A DNA stretch of 64,000 bases. It comes from an uncultured Mycoplasmatota bacterium. Its GTDB lineage: Bacteria > Bacillota_I > Bacilli_A > RF39 > UBA660. Location of the stretch: NCBI GenBank assembly GCA_900550255.1, contig URQZ01000003.1, forward strand, positions 1 to 64,000, written 5' to 3'. Numbering within the stretch: the stretch's first letter is position 1; the number at the start of each line of letters is the position of its first letter. The position numbers were made by a program, and so were the translations under genes. Shown piece by piece: positions 1-8,112 of the stretch. The notes beneath the pieces were generated by a model. It searched no databases and was not told the origin of the DNA. It worked only from the letters and a program-made list of their open reading frames with translations.

Positions 1-75
1 TTCACCAACGGCTTCAGCTCGCATTAATCTAGCTAATAAATCTCTTTCCTTTTCCGTATGTTTAATTATAGCCAT
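1..75 (-). CDS. Cell-wall hydrolase, SleB/CwlJ type (N-terminal fragment, cut by window edge)
   Basis: Only the first 25 codons lie in the window. The protein starts MAIIKHTEKERDLLARLMRA and continues EAVGE. The 'LLARLxRAEAxGE' pattern is the start of the Hydrolase_2 fold of SleB/CwlJ spore-cortex lytic enzymes, with the Glu of RAE the likely catalytic acid. A strong ribosome site (AAGGAGG at 81-87) lies six bases before the ATG. In the family these enzymes degrade muramic-lactam cortex peptidoglycan during germination. There is no signal peptide, as in CwlJ. The rest of the gene is outside the window, so the assignment rests on this short stretch. Confidence 0.6.
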   Translation of the reverse strand, partial: MAIIKHTEKERDLLARLMRAEAVGE

Positions 76-137
76 ATATACCTCCTTATAATATTTTATT
101 CAAAATTTATTTTTTTTTGTTTTAAATCTGATATATA

Positions 138-166
138 TTGTATATATTTTATAAATGTGTTATAAT
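138..166 (+). promoter_or_regulatory. Sigma-A promoter of tRNA-Trp
   Basis: TTGTAT (138-143), 17-bp spacer, TATAAT (161-166). The expected start point falls a few bases before the mature tRNA 5' end at 178. Confidence 0.75.
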
Positions 167-177
167 TATTTTGCTTT

Positions 178-251
178 AGGGGTATAGTTCAATGGTAGAA
201 TAACGGTCTCCAAAACCGCTGATGTGGGTTCAACTCCTGCTACCCCTGCCA
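178..251 (+). tRNA. tRNA-Trp (anticodon CCA)
   Basis: A complete cloverleaf with acceptor arms AGGGGTA/TACCCCT, anticodon loop CTCCAAA giving anticodon CCA, a GGTTCAACTCC T-arm, discriminator G and an encoded 3' CCA. A CCA anticodon reads only UGG, which agrees with TGA being used as a stop elsewhere in the window. It is a single-gene transcript between its own promoter and terminator. Confidence 0.95.
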
Positions 252-263
252 TTAGAAAATGAT

Positions 264-290
264 ACGAACTTTTATAGTTCGTTTTTTATT
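264..290 (+). terminator. Rho-independent terminator of tRNA-Trp
   Basis: Perfect 7-bp stem ACGAACT/AGTTCGT (264-270, 276-282) with loop TTTAT, followed directly by a run of T. Confidence 0.9.
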
Positions 291-355
291 TTTTTAGTTT
301 TATCGCCCTTTCTTTTTTTTATTTATGAATATTATATTAAGAGAGGTATGATAGA

Positions 356-892
356 ATGATTTATTCTTTTCTAGAATTTATCTTATTAATAGGTGCTACT
401 TGCCTTGATAATCTTATCGTAAGTATTTTATATTCTTATCAAAAGATAAAAATTTCTAACAGGGTAATTGTTATAATTAATTTTATCTGTTCTATAAGTT
501 TGTTAGCATCAATTTTAATTGGAAGTTTTATTAAAAATTTAATTAATAAGAGACTAATTAATAAAACTAAATGTTTTAAATTATTTAATTTAAAATTCAT
601 TATTCAAGTTTATGGAGATTTTAAAAAAGCTGATCAAGACTTATCTAATAACATTAGTATTAAAGAAGCAATTGTTTTAGCCATTACTCTTTCTTTAGAT
701 AGTTTATCTATTGGTATTGGTTATGGTTTAACAACTGTTAATTATTTGTGGATAATTTTTGTTTTTTTGATTGGAATAAGTTTTTTCTATGTGGGAAAAG
801 TTATTGGAAAAACAATTCCCCAAAAATACGATTATGATTTATCATGGGTTAGTGGAGTTATGCTTATTTTTCTTTCTTTTTTTAAATTATAA
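356..892 (+). CDS. ytaF: YtaF/MntP-like sporulation membrane protein
   Basis: The 178-residue protein is almost entirely hydrophobic helices in two halves, each with a conserved acidic motif: 'CLDNLIVSI' near residue 17 and 'SLDSLSIGIGYG' near 113. These repeat the SxD signature of the MntP/YtaF superfamily of small cation exporters. YtaF members are typically found in spore formers. A short polar loop with lysines (about residues 60-100) joins the halves. Start: ATG preceded by GAGAGG. A second, more canonical MntP paralogue is at 57206-57736, so this copy is more likely the sporulation branch. Substrate is inferred from family only. Confidence 0.7.
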   Translation: MIYSFLEFILLIGATCLDNLIVSILYSYQKIKISNRVIVIINFICSISLLASILIGSFIKNLINKRLINKTKCFKLFNLKFIIQVYGDFKKADQDLSNNISIKEAIVLAITLSLDSLSIGIGYGLTTVNYLWIIFVFLIGISFFYVGKVIGKTIPQKYDYDLSWVSGVMLIFLSFFKL

Positions 893-912
893 AAATGCCA
901 CTTAAGTGACAT
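893..912 (-). terminator. Terminator of the SGNH hydrolase gene
   Basis: Near-palindrome TGTCACTTAAGTGGCA on the minus strand followed by TTTTT, in the 21-bp gap between two convergent genes. Confidence 0.6.
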
Positions 913-913
913 T

Positions 914-1687
914 CTAATTAACATATTTACTTAAAACATTTGTTATTTTTCTATAACCCTCATCACTAATATGAAGACCTTCAACAGTATATTCTAATTT
1001 TAAATTTCCATTTTTATCTGTTAATTCGTCATAAACATTTACGTAAGTAATGTTTTTTTCTTTACAAATTTCTTTTATTTTTTTATTTGTTTCTTTTATT
1101 TTTTCATTATTTCTTGTTCCAACAACATCTTTTTTTATCTTAGAATTTTTAGTGTTATTTATTGGATATATTGATTCTACAATTATTTCAATTGAATTAT
1201 CATGGCTTTTTATTTTGTTTATAATAAGTTTGATGTTTTCTATCGGATCTTCCTGATCACCTATATCATTTGTACCAATCAAAAGAATGACTTTTTTTAC
1301 GTTATAATCATAGACACCTGTTTGAAGGCGTTCAAGTACATCTTTGGTTGTATTCCCTTCTATTCCTTGATTTATAATATTTTTATTATCATAGTATTTT
1401 TTTAAATCATAACGATGAGTTATTGAATCACCAAGAAAAATTATTTTATCTTTTTTCACTACTTCTTTTGTCTCCATTTTTGAATCTAAAACTTTAATAA
1501 TTTTTTTTAGGTGTAAATTATTAAAGAACATTAAGATTATCATTATAGCTAACATTATTAGTAATATTAGGCTAAAGTTTCTATCTATATATTTTAAATA
1601 TATTTTTTTTTGACTTAAATTTCTATTAGTACTTATTTTTTTATTTTTAATCGAATTAATATTTGATTTTCTTTTTTTGTTTGCCAT
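914..1687 (-). CDS. Membrane-anchored SGNH/GDSL hydrolase
   Basis: The start is placed at MANKKRKSN because AGAGGATG lies just upstream, giving 257 residues. A very basic cytoplasmic N-terminus is followed by one membrane helix (about residues 39-55), so the catalytic domain is outside the cell. The catalytic domain shows the family blocks: 'FLGDSIT' (Ser88), 'NQGIEGNTT', 'LLIGTNDI', and a final 'EGLHISDEGY' with the catalytic His. Extracellular SGNH hydrolases of Bacillota often de-acetylate or trim cell-wall or polysaccharide substituents, but the substrate cannot be read here. A second, divergent SGNH-like gene is at 54367-54987. Confidence 0.8.
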   Translation of the reverse strand: MANKKRKSNINSIKNKKISTNRNLSQKKIYLKYIDRNFSLILLIMLAIMIILMFFNNLHLKKIIKVLDSKMETKEVVKKDKIIFLGDSITHRYDLKKYYDNKNIINQGIEGNTTKDVLERLQTGVYDYNVKKVILLIGTNDIGDQEDPIENIKLIINKIKSHDNSIEIIVESIYPINNTKNSKIKKDVVGTRNNEKIKETNKKIKEICKEKNITYVNVYDELTDKNGNLKLEYTVEGLHISDEGYRKITNVLSKYVN

Positions 1688-1810
1688 TTTACATCCTCTT
1701 TTCAAAATACTAATTTATTATATCACATTTTTGTATTTGCTTTACATTTTATTATTGTTTTTTTTAATCTGTTTTGTAGTAAATGTCGGTATTTGTATAC
1801 TTTTTGATAT

Positions 1811-1839
1811 TAAAAAGCATAATTTATTTGATTATGCTA
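1811..1839 (-). terminator. Terminator of the amidase/LysM gene
   Basis: Perfect stem AGCATAAT/ATTATGCT (1816-1823, 1831-1838) followed on the minus strand by TTTTTA. The stem overlaps the stop codon of the LysM gene. Confidence 0.8.
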
Positions 1840-2797
1840 TATAATTAATTTTTGACCAATTTGTAAAGTGTTTGATGTTAAATTGTTTTTTTGTTTTATG
1901 GAATCAACAGTTGTATTAAATTTTCTAGCAATTGAATATAAGTTATCTCCACTTTTAACTATATATGATGATGTATTATCTGTGATTGGTATTCTTAATA
2001 TTTGCCCTATACTTAAAAGGTTACTTGTAAGCCCGTTGTATTTCATTATTTCATCTTGGCTAATTCCATACTGTCTTCCAATAGAATAAAGATTGTCTCC
2101 TTTTTTTACTGTATATTCAATATATTTACTTGTTGTTTGATTATTACTTGTTTGTTTATTTGGTATTTTTAATTGTTGTCCTATACTTAGTAGTGTTGAT
2201 TTAAGATTATTATATTTTATCAGTTCATCCATAGTTAAATTATACTTTTTACTAATACCATATAGGTTATCCCCTGATTTTACTGTATAAATTGTATAGT
2301 CTTCTGATGGAGTAATTGTCGGTGTTTGAGGTGTTTCCTCTATTCCTGGTATTTTTAGTTGTTGACCAATTTGTAATGTATTTGATGTTAAATTATTTAT
2401 TCTTTTTAGTTCTGTTACTGTTGTGTCATATTTTTTAGCAATACTCCACAATGAATCTCCTGATTTTACTGTATAATAACCCTCTTTGTTTGGAACAGTT
2501 ATGCCTATATATTCTGCTACTGCATCAACAACTGCATCAGCGTATTTTTGCCAATTATTTTTTAATTGTTCTACATCATCATCTGTACTATCTAAAAATC
2601 CATATTCAACTATTACAGGTTGTGTTACCCCAGTGTTTCTATGAATAAAATAATAATCTTTAGATGTATCACTTGGTAATCTTCTTTGATATGCCTTGCG
2701 CATGTTTTGACCTGCTGAACCTAATGAATTTAAAATTTTGTTTGCTAATGTGCTACTATTTCTTAATGCATAAATAACTTCAGCACCATCGCCACCT
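1837..2797 (-). pseudogene. N-acetylmuramoyl-L-alanine amidase with four LysM repeats, 3' part (interrupted gene)
   Basis: The open frame continues upstream of the first ATG (2703) without a stop to 2797 and encodes 'GGDGAEVIYALRN', the middle of an Amidase_3 domain. It then gives the C-terminal catalytic part ('PVIVEYGFLDS' with the zinc-side Glu) and four LysM peptidoglycan-binding repeats, each with 'YTVKSGDSLWSIAKKY'-like cores, joined by Thr/Pro/Asn linkers. The missing N-terminal half is at 13841-14164, on the far side of the inserted element. The halves join in frame at AGGTGG (ccacct at 2792-2797 and 13902-13907). As it stands, this piece lacks the zinc-binding HGG motif and probably a promoter, so it is silent unless the element excises. 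There is no secretion signal in either half. Confidence 0.85.
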
Positions 2798-2822
2798 GGT
2801 GATGACCCTAGTGGTTATTTAA
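2792..2822. repeat. Left attachment site of the 11.1-kb serine-recombinase element
   Basis: The core ccacct (2792-2797) is shared with the right end (13902-13907). Inside the element, GTGGTTATTTAA (2811-2822) begins 15 bases from the inferred crossover centre. It mirrors GTGGTAAATTAA at the same distance inside the right end. The arm overlaps the stop codon of the DUF4238 gene. Confidence 0.75.
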
Positions 2823-3837
2823 TATATTCTATTTCTTTTTTTATATAATTTTCTTGAAAATCTTTCCACATTTGAAGTTCTCTTTTAAATTCTGAATCAT
2901 CTACAAATCTTGGTTTCAAAGATTTAATTTCGTCATCTTCAAAATTAGAAATTATTTTTCTAAATGAATGTTCAACAATCATTTTTTTTAGCATAACACT
3001 TGTCTTATAATCAACATTCCATCTTGGTTTAACTTTTACACCAACTTGTGTATATAATATTTTCTTTGGTGATATTGGAAATAATATATTACAGTTCTTT
3101 TTACCCCAGCCGCCACCAAAATCATATTCATTTTTATTATTATAGTTTAAACAAATTACAGGATCATCACTTGTAGGTAATGTAACTTTGTCATCTACTG
3201 TAATAATTCCCCATTTATGATTATGCAAAACTTTGGATGTATTTTTTAACATATGCATCATAATCCACAAATAGAATTGTTTGCCAAATATAGTTTCAAT
3301 TTTAAATAATTCATTGTCATTATCACATTTGCCAACATCAGTAATTTTTATTGGAAACAAATCATTTGTTACTTCTGCTTTTTGATTATTTATTGTTTTT
3401 ATAAATTCATCTGTTGATATAGAAGATATTTCTTCACACTTTTCTTCAAAAATTGGTACACAATCCTTTTTTGCTAAATCTAATATTTTTATTATAAATG
3501 CAGGAGAACGTACAATATGGCAAGCTAAGAAATCAATCAAACAATGCCATTCATCAATCGATATTCTTTCATCATTTATAGCATGCTCTAAAGCAGGTTT
3601 TGCAGGTGTTTCATACTTTGTATTAAACCAATCCTCTATATCATCAACTTCCACACCATTTTTTAATCTAACAAACATACTATCATACTTACAAATTGAT
3701 GATATATATTTTTCTTTCCAATAAGGTACTTTTTTAGATGGAACAAGTAATTCTGCCACATTAACTTTTCCTTTTTCATTTTTCCATGCATTCAAATACA
3801 TCCTAGATAAAAAATGATTGTCTCGTTTTAATCCCAT
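2815..3837 (-). CDS. DUF4238-family protein (element cargo)
   Basis: The 340-residue protein opens 'MGLKRDNHFLSRMYLNAW', the characteristic N-terminus of DUF4238 proteins, whose His-Phe/Tyr-Leu pattern is strongly conserved. There is no membrane helix and no signal peptide. A later conserved-looking stretch is 'TLPTSDDPVICLNYNN' with 'LFPISPKKILY', also typical of this family. Function is unknown. Members are commonly found in variable genomic regions next to recombinases and restriction genes, which agrees with this position. The ribosome site AGAAGGAAG precedes the ATG. The stop codon lies inside the left attachment arm, so this is the terminal gene of the element. Confidence 0.75.
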   Translation of the reverse strand: MGLKRDNHFLSRMYLNAWKNEKGKVNVAELLVPSKKVPYWKEKYISSICKYDSMFVRLKNGVEVDDIEDWFNTKYETPAKPALEHAINDERISIDEWHCLIDFLACHIVRSPAFIIKILDLAKKDCVPIFEEKCEEISSISTDEFIKTINNQKAEVTNDLFPIKITDVGKCDNDNELFKIETIFGKQFYLWIMMHMLKNTSKVLHNHKWGIITVDDKVTLPTSDDPVICLNYNNKNEYDFGGGWGKKNCNILFPISPKKILYTQVGVKVKPRWNVDYKTSVMLKKMIVEHSFRKIISNFEDDEIKSLKPRFVDDSEFKRELQMWKDFQENYIKKEIEYIK

Positions 3838-3862
3838 ACAGAGATACTTCCTTTCTTTATTA

Positions 3863-5524
3863 CTACTTCTTTATTTTACCACATCTACCATAGGGATTCC
3901 TAATTGGATTTTTATCAATATATTTAAAAGTGTAATCATCAAGTATTTTATATTTAAATTTAATTGTTATGTTTCTGTCTTCATCTGCTTCTATTCTATC
4001 TATTATGGTAAATAGCAAGTCTCTATTTGGTTTTTCTATATTTAATAATTCTTTAATCTTTTTTGTATAATTTGGTATTTTATTAGAATTATTTTTTCTT
4101 TTTAAAATTTCAAGTTCTATTTCTTCTAATTTATCTTTTAAGTTTCTCATTTTTTGTTCATAAGGAGATACTATCATTTTGTATGATTCTAAAGAAATAT
4201 TACCATCGATTCTATCTTGATAAACTATTTGAATATTAGAAGATATTTTTAAAATATCTTTTTCTATATCTTTCTTTATTTCATCAAGTGATTTAGTACC
4301 CGAATTAGTTCTATTAATTATTTCATCATTTAATTCTTTAATACTTAATCCTTTAAATAAATCAGATAATAATTTGTTTAATTCTTCTAATACTTCTTCT
4401 TCAAAATAATCATAAGGAAAGAAATGAGCTTTACATCTTCCTCTAATTGGGTCTCTAGCATATCTATTACAATTAATAGTCCAATAGTCATGATTCTTTC
4501 TATATATTACACCTAATCTATTTCCACACTCCTTGCAATAGATTAATCCCTCTAATAATCTAGTTGGTCTTTTAGTTCTTACATCAACTTTTCGATTATG
4601 ATTATCTCTTTTCTTATTAATTATTCTAAATGTCTCTTTATCTACTAATGGTTCATGAGTACTTTCTACTATTACCCATAAGCTTTGATCTAGTGTTACT
4701 TTCTTTTTAGATTTATAACTTATGTTAGTTTGAGTATGTTGTACCATATCACCTGTGTACATTCTATTTTCTAATATTTTTTTAACTGAATGTATTGTCC
4801 ATACATTCTTTTCTTTTACTCTTGAAGATATTGGTAAATTTTTATAAGCACTTGGTGTTGGTGCTCCTAGTTTAGTAAGACGGGTTGCTATTTCAGATAT
4901 ACCTATATCATTTGCTCTCCATTCAAACATTTGCTTAACATAAGGTGCTGTATTAGGATCTATAATTAGATGTCCTTTATCTTCTGGATCTCTCATATAT
5001 CCATAACATGGTTTACTTCCAATAAACTTACCATCTTTTCTTTTAGAATCTAATACATTTCTTATTTTTAATGAATTTTGTTTACTATAATAATCATTGC
5101 AAGCAATAATAAATGTTGATGAATCATTACTTGCTTGATTTTTCATACTATCATAGTTTTCAACAATTGATATAAATCTTACCTTATTTTCAGGAAAATA
5201 AGTTTCAATATAATAACCAGTCATTACATGATCTCTACCTAGTCTTGATAAATCTTTTACTACTACAAGATTAATCTTTTTATTTTTTATATCTTCAATC
5301 ATTCTAATAAATCCTGGTCTATCAAAGTTAGTTCCTGAATAACCATCATCTACATACTCATCTATTAAATTAAATCCATTTTTTAGACAATAGTCTCTTA
5401 ATATTTCTTTTTGATTAGTAACACTTTCACTATCTGACTCATATTTTTTATCTTTATCTTCTTGAGAAAGTCTAATATAAATACCTGCATTATAATTCAT
5501 ATTTGTTAAGTAACTATAATTCAT
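3863..5524 (-). CDS. Large serine recombinase (site-specific integrase/excisionase)
   Basis: The 553-residue protein has the N-terminal resolvase domain with catalytic Ser20 in 'GIYIRLSQED', 'DDGYSGTNFDRPGF' and 'DLSRLGRDH' (the conserved Arg pair). The recombinase DNA-binding domain covers about 170-300. Next comes a zinc ribbon with 'CKECGNRLG' and a later Cys pair (NC...RC, about 330-375), then a coiled coil (about 410-490). This is the TnpX/TndX/phage-integrase architecture, which cuts at a 2-base core inside attP and attB and forms 5'-phosphoserine links. AGGAGG lies six bases before the start. It is the obvious enzyme for the precise insertion in the amidase gene. A 16-bp motif upstream of the gene (5550-5565) recurs at the right end of the element. 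Confidence 0.93.
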   Translation of the reverse strand: MNYSYLTNMNYNAGIYIRLSQEDKDKKYESDSESVTNQKEILRDYCLKNGFNLIDEYVDDGYSGTNFDRPGFIRMIEDIKNKKINLVVVKDLSRLGRDHVMTGYYIETYFPENKVRFISIVENYDSMKNQASNDSSTFIIACNDYYSKQNSLKIRNVLDSKRKDGKFIGSKPCYGYMRDPEDKGHLIIDPNTAPYVKQMFEWRANDIGISEIATRLTKLGAPTPSAYKNLPISSRVKEKNVWTIHSVKKILENRMYTGDMVQHTQTNISYKSKKKVTLDQSLWVIVESTHEPLVDKETFRIINKKRDNHNRKVDVRTKRPTRLLEGLIYCKECGNRLGVIYRKNHDYWTINCNRYARDPIRGRCKAHFFPYDYFEEEVLEELNKLLSDLFKGLSIKELNDEIINRTNSGTKSLDEIKKDIEKDILKISSNIQIVYQDRIDGNISLESYKMIVSPYEQKMRNLKDKLEEIELEILKRKNNSNKIPNYTKKIKELLNIEKPNRDLLFTIIDRIEADEDRNITIKFKYKILDDYTFKYIDKNPIRNPYGRCGKIKK

Positions 5525-5549
5525 TTTCTACCTCCTCATTTTATAGCAC

Positions 5550-5565
5550 TTAACTTTCTTCGAGA
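5550..5565 (+). repeat. 16-bp inverted copy of a right-end sequence, upstream of the recombinase
   Basis: TTAACTTTCTTCGAGA at 5550-5565 is found again on the opposite strand at 13867-13882, next to the right attachment arm. It lies 25 bases before the recombinase start codon. It may be a recombinase or accessory-protein binding site used both for recombination and for autoregulation. Confidence 0.6.
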
Positions 5566-5717
5566 CAAGTGCATCTTACCATGATAAATAAAAATAAGCA
5601 AATCATTAGAATTATTTTTCTTCCATAATTTGCTTTAATAAATAATTTAATATTAATTCCTTAAAAATTTCCTTTTTATCTTCTTTCATACTTAAATTTA
5701 TGTCTACTATATAATGT

Positions 5718-6152
5718 TTATTCACTAGAATCACCATCCTTAAATGATTTAAGTAATTCTTCTAATTCAGCTAATTCTTCTTCACTTGGTGGAATTGATT
5801 CACACCTTTTACCATTCCATAACATAACTCCATCATAATCTTCTCCAATAACTGGACCATTAGCACTAATAAAATTATAGCCTTCTATTTTGGTTACTGT
5901 TACATAATTATGGATTGTTTTATTCTTATCAGAATAAGAATTCAAATATCCTTTTATATAAACATTCTTACCCAACAAAAAAAGACCCTTATTATTATCA
6001 TAAAGATCTTTATATACTCTTAAACTAGCAAAAACTATATTACTATTCTCATTAGGTGAATACTTCTTACAAGTAAGTCCCAATGTAATGTATTTATTAT
6101 TAATTATAATATTATTTATCTCACCAGATAATAATATCTCATTATAATTCAT
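5718..6152 (-). CDS. OB-fold, SSB-like small protein
   Basis: The start is taken at MNYNEILL because AGGAGG sits eight bases upstream, giving 144 residues. The first 100 residues alternate short beta-type strands ('LSGEINNIIINNKYITLGL', 'LGKNVYIKGYL', 'HNYVTVTKIEGYNFI') as in the single-strand-binding OB fold. The last 20 residues are very acidic ('EEELAELEELL'), as in SSB tails that recruit partner proteins. Similar small SSB-like proteins accompany replication modules of integrative elements. No catalytic motif is seen. The function is inferred from shape, not from a close family match. Confidence 0.5.
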   Translation of the reverse strand: MNYNEILLSGEINNIIINNKYITLGLTCKKYSPNENSNIVFASLRVYKDLYDNNKGLFLLGKNVYIKGYLNSYSDKNKTIHNYVTVTKIEGYNFISANGPVIGEDYDGVMLWNGKRCESIPPSEEELAELEELLKSFKDGDSSE

Positions 6153-6265
6153 AAACAAAACCTCCTGTTTAATTATACATATAATTTTTTATATATTCTT
6201 TCTTCTTTTACTTTATATTATATATATGAACTAATATTCATGTACTAACTGCATTGTATTGCATA

Positions 6266-6556
6266 TCAACTAGAATTATCTATCATGTTAATATAGATTC
6301 TTCTTTGCGTTAAATTAGCATTTTTTATTCTTTCTATTTTAATATATCCTTTATTTTCTAATCTTTTCAGTGAATAATTAATTGTTCTTATCTTAACAAA
6401 GGATAAAGTCGATAAAACTTTATTAGTTGCAAAACAATAACCATTTAATCTACTTAAATTATAAATATTTCCAAATAAAAAACAGTCTGATTTAGTCAAA
6501 CAGTTATCTTCCATTACCTTTCTAGGTATTATTATAAAATCTTTAATGTTAATCAC
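6266..6556 (-). CDS. Small winged-helix/HTH protein (replication-initiator-like)
   Basis: The 96-residue protein has the pattern 'LTKSDCFLFGNIYNLSRLNG', 'CFATNKVLSTLSFVKIRTIN', 'SLKRLENKGYIKIER'. It is a helix-turn-helix domain of the kind found at the N-terminus of plasmid and phage replication initiators and DnaD-like proteins. The start is GTG with AAGGAG almost touching it, so the start is not certain. It could be a truncated initiator or a transcriptional regulator of the element. Confidence 0.55.
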   Translation of the reverse strand: MINIKDFIIIPRKVMEDNCLTKSDCFLFGNIYNLSRLNGYCFATNKVLSTLSFVKIRTINYSLKRLENKGYIKIERIKNANLTQRRIYINMIDNSS

Positions 6557-6654
6557 TCTCCTTAAATTTTAAAATATTATTTGCAATATCAAATCCATTT
6601 AATTTTGAATCAAATGTAACCATAGTTATTTTATTTTTAAAATATGTTTCATTA

Positions 6655-7002
6655 TCATATCTTATAAATAATTATTTTTTCTTCTTCGGTATATACTAAT
6701 CCTTCAACATTATTTTCTATATACATAACTTTATCATATTTATTCATTATGTTATAAACTGAAATTAAATATTGGATAAATATTTCACAATAATTATCAT
6801 TTAATCCTATATAAGAAAACTTTAATATCTTTAATTCATCATCTAATAATAAATCTGGATTAGTTTCATTTCTATCATTGATTTGATTATTGTTAATTAG
6901 ATTAAGTATATAAATTAGAACTTTTAACTTACTTTCATCATTTAATTTTTCCATGTAAGAAAATAATTTACTTACATCTTCACTTACTTTACTAATATAC
7001 AT
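6655..7002 (-). CDS. Hypothetical protein of the element
   Basis: The 115-residue, mostly helical, acidic protein starts MYISKVSEDVSKLFSYMEKL. No family is recognised. It starts 12 bases after the stop of the preceding gene with AAGGAGGAT in the gap, so the two are co-translated. No signal peptide or membrane helix is present. Between its stop (6655) and the next gene a 24-codon frame from an internal ATG (about 6563-6637) is also open, but has no clear ribosome site. Confidence 0.5.
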   Translation of the reverse strand: MYISKVSEDVSKLFSYMEKLNDESKLKVLIYILNLINNNQINDRNETNPDLLLDDELKILKFSYIGLNDNYCEIFIQYLISVYNIMNKYDKVMYIENNVEGLVYTEEEKIIIYKI

Positions 7003-7013
7003 AATTATCCTCC

Positions 7014-7268
7014 TTATCTTGGTAAGTTTTCTTCTATTTCATCAATCATCTTTGATAATAATTTTTCACTTATTAATTCTTCATCAAAATCAATATTATA
7101 TTCATATGATAGCTTTTGAAAAAAATTACTTACTGATCTAGTATAAGGAAATTTATGTACCTTTTCTTGAATATCACACTCTGAAATTAATCTAATGTTT
7201 TTCATCAAGTAATCTAATAAATAAGTATTCACGATAAATGGTTCTTTCATTTTTATTCCTCCTTCCAT
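7014..7268 (-). CDS. Small hypothetical protein, first gene of the element's leftward operon
   Basis: The protein is 80-84 residues long. GGAAGGAGG precedes an internal ATG at MKEPFIVNTYLLDYL (codon 6), making that the better start (7253). It is soluble, with helices and an acidic C-terminal half. No family is recognised. It is the first gene downstream of the 0.9-kb structured leader region, so the leader most likely controls it and the genes that follow (6655-7002, 6266-6556, 5718-6152). Confidence 0.5.
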   Translation of the reverse strand: MEGGIKMKEPFIVNTYLLDYLMKNIRLISECDIQEKVHKFPYTRSVSNFFQKLSYEYNIDFDEELISEKLLSKMIDEIEENLPR

Positions 7269-7441
7269 TAATGAAATAAATCAATTTTAAGGTTCATTAT
7301 TTTGAATACACATAATTGACTAAGTCCGATACTTACATCTCTTATATGAGCATTTAAACGCTTGTAAGTTCAAATTTATTTCGTTCCATTTATCACTTAA
7401 AAAAATAAATTTTGCAAGTACTTTTTAAATATTTTTTAAAA

Positions 7442-7633
7442 TTATGGGTAGCCACTTTTACTATTTTTTAAGCTATTTTTAAATAAAAAACCTAACATTT
7501 TTTTAATGGGCATAAGGTAAATGCCACCACTTTTTGATTTTACCCTTATAAATAAAGAGTAAAATTAGGTGGCACAACTATTTTTGCACTTGCAAAAATG
7601 ACTACTTTTTCTATTATAAGTGGCTACCCATAA
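7442..7633 (-). repeat. Nested inverted repeat forming a long hairpin
   Basis: The outer arms are a perfect 16-bp inverted repeat, TTATGGGTAGCCACTT at 7442-7457 and its complement at 7618-7633. Inside, TGCCACC (7522-7528) pairs with GGTGGCA (7568-7574), and ATTTTAC (7537-7543) pairs with GTAAAAT (7559-7565). Further copies of the GTRGCCACTTTT unit occur at about 7661-7700. Nesting of three paired blocks in register supports a folded RNA or cruciform. Confidence 0.75.
7614..7631 (-). CDS. Candidate five-residue leader peptide (MGSHL)
   Basis: ATG GGT AGC CAC TTA TAA is preceded at nine bases by AAAGGAG (7641-7647), one of the better ribosome sites in the element. Its start region is exactly the upstream arm of the 16-bp inverted repeat, so folding of the RNA would hide the start codon. 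It is too short for an ordinary product. If real, it would act as a regulatory leader. Confidence 0.35.
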   Translation of the reverse strand: MGSHL

Positions 7634-7760
7634 TAAATATCTCCTTTTATTGCAACAAAAAAAGTGGCTACTAATTTTATAAAAAGTGCCCACTTCGTAA
7701 AAAATAGCAAAAAAATGTGCTTCCTCGTGCTTTGAATTTTTATCCACCTTCTTTCAATAT

Positions 7761-7786
7761 AAAAAGAGAAGAACTTAATTCTTCTC
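7761..7786 (-). terminator. Rho-independent terminator in the element's leader
   Basis: Perfect 8-bp stem GAGAAGAA/TTCTTCTC (7766-7773, 7779-7786) followed on the minus strand by TTTTTATATT. It lies 200-340 bases downstream of the two promoters and before any gene, so it would give a short RNA or act as an attenuator. Confidence 0.75.
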
Positions 7787-7990
7787 CACATACTTTTTCC
7801 TATTTAACCACATCTTATCACTTGTTTTTACATAAATCAAAACTTATTTTTATGCTAAAAAAGTGCTAAAAAAAATCTGATTAAATTTGAATATTAATTA
7901 TTTTAACCTTTAAATATAGAAAAAATGTATTTCAAAAAATTAACAATTTTATATAAACTTTTTTATTACTTTTTTCACATATTTTATCAT

Positions 7991-8018
7991 ATTATACCAA
8001 TTGACATGAACAATGCAA
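7991..8018 (-). promoter_or_regulatory. Proximal leftward promoter of the element
   Basis: On the minus strand TTGCAT (8013-8018), 16-bp spacer, TATAAT (7991-7996). The flanking 32 bp (7978-8009) repeat at 8100-8131 with 27 of 32 identical bases. A TTTATGTCA...TGACATAAA inverted repeat (8036-8044 and 8061-8069) lies just upstream and is a likely operator. Confidence 0.65.
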
Positions 8019-8112
8019 GCCCAATCCATGTACAATTTATGTCATACTATGCACAATTTGTGACATAAAAAAAACATGCAAGTTTTTTCATAGTCCTTGC
8101 ATATTTTACTAT

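Noticed and set aside
178..251. TGA read as tryptophan (genetic code 4) in a Mollicutes relative
   Set aside because: Only a CCA-anticodon tRNA-Trp is seen and some genes here stop at TGA, for example those ending at 6655 and 39360.
7565..7747. 60-codon frame with repeated Ser-Ser-His-Phe and Cys-Lys units
   Set aside because: The only start is a GTG touching the ribosome-like purines. The frame lies wholly in the nested inverted-repeat region and its amino-acid repeats reflect the DNA repeats. It is treated as a shadow of the structured RNA, although conservation could revive it.
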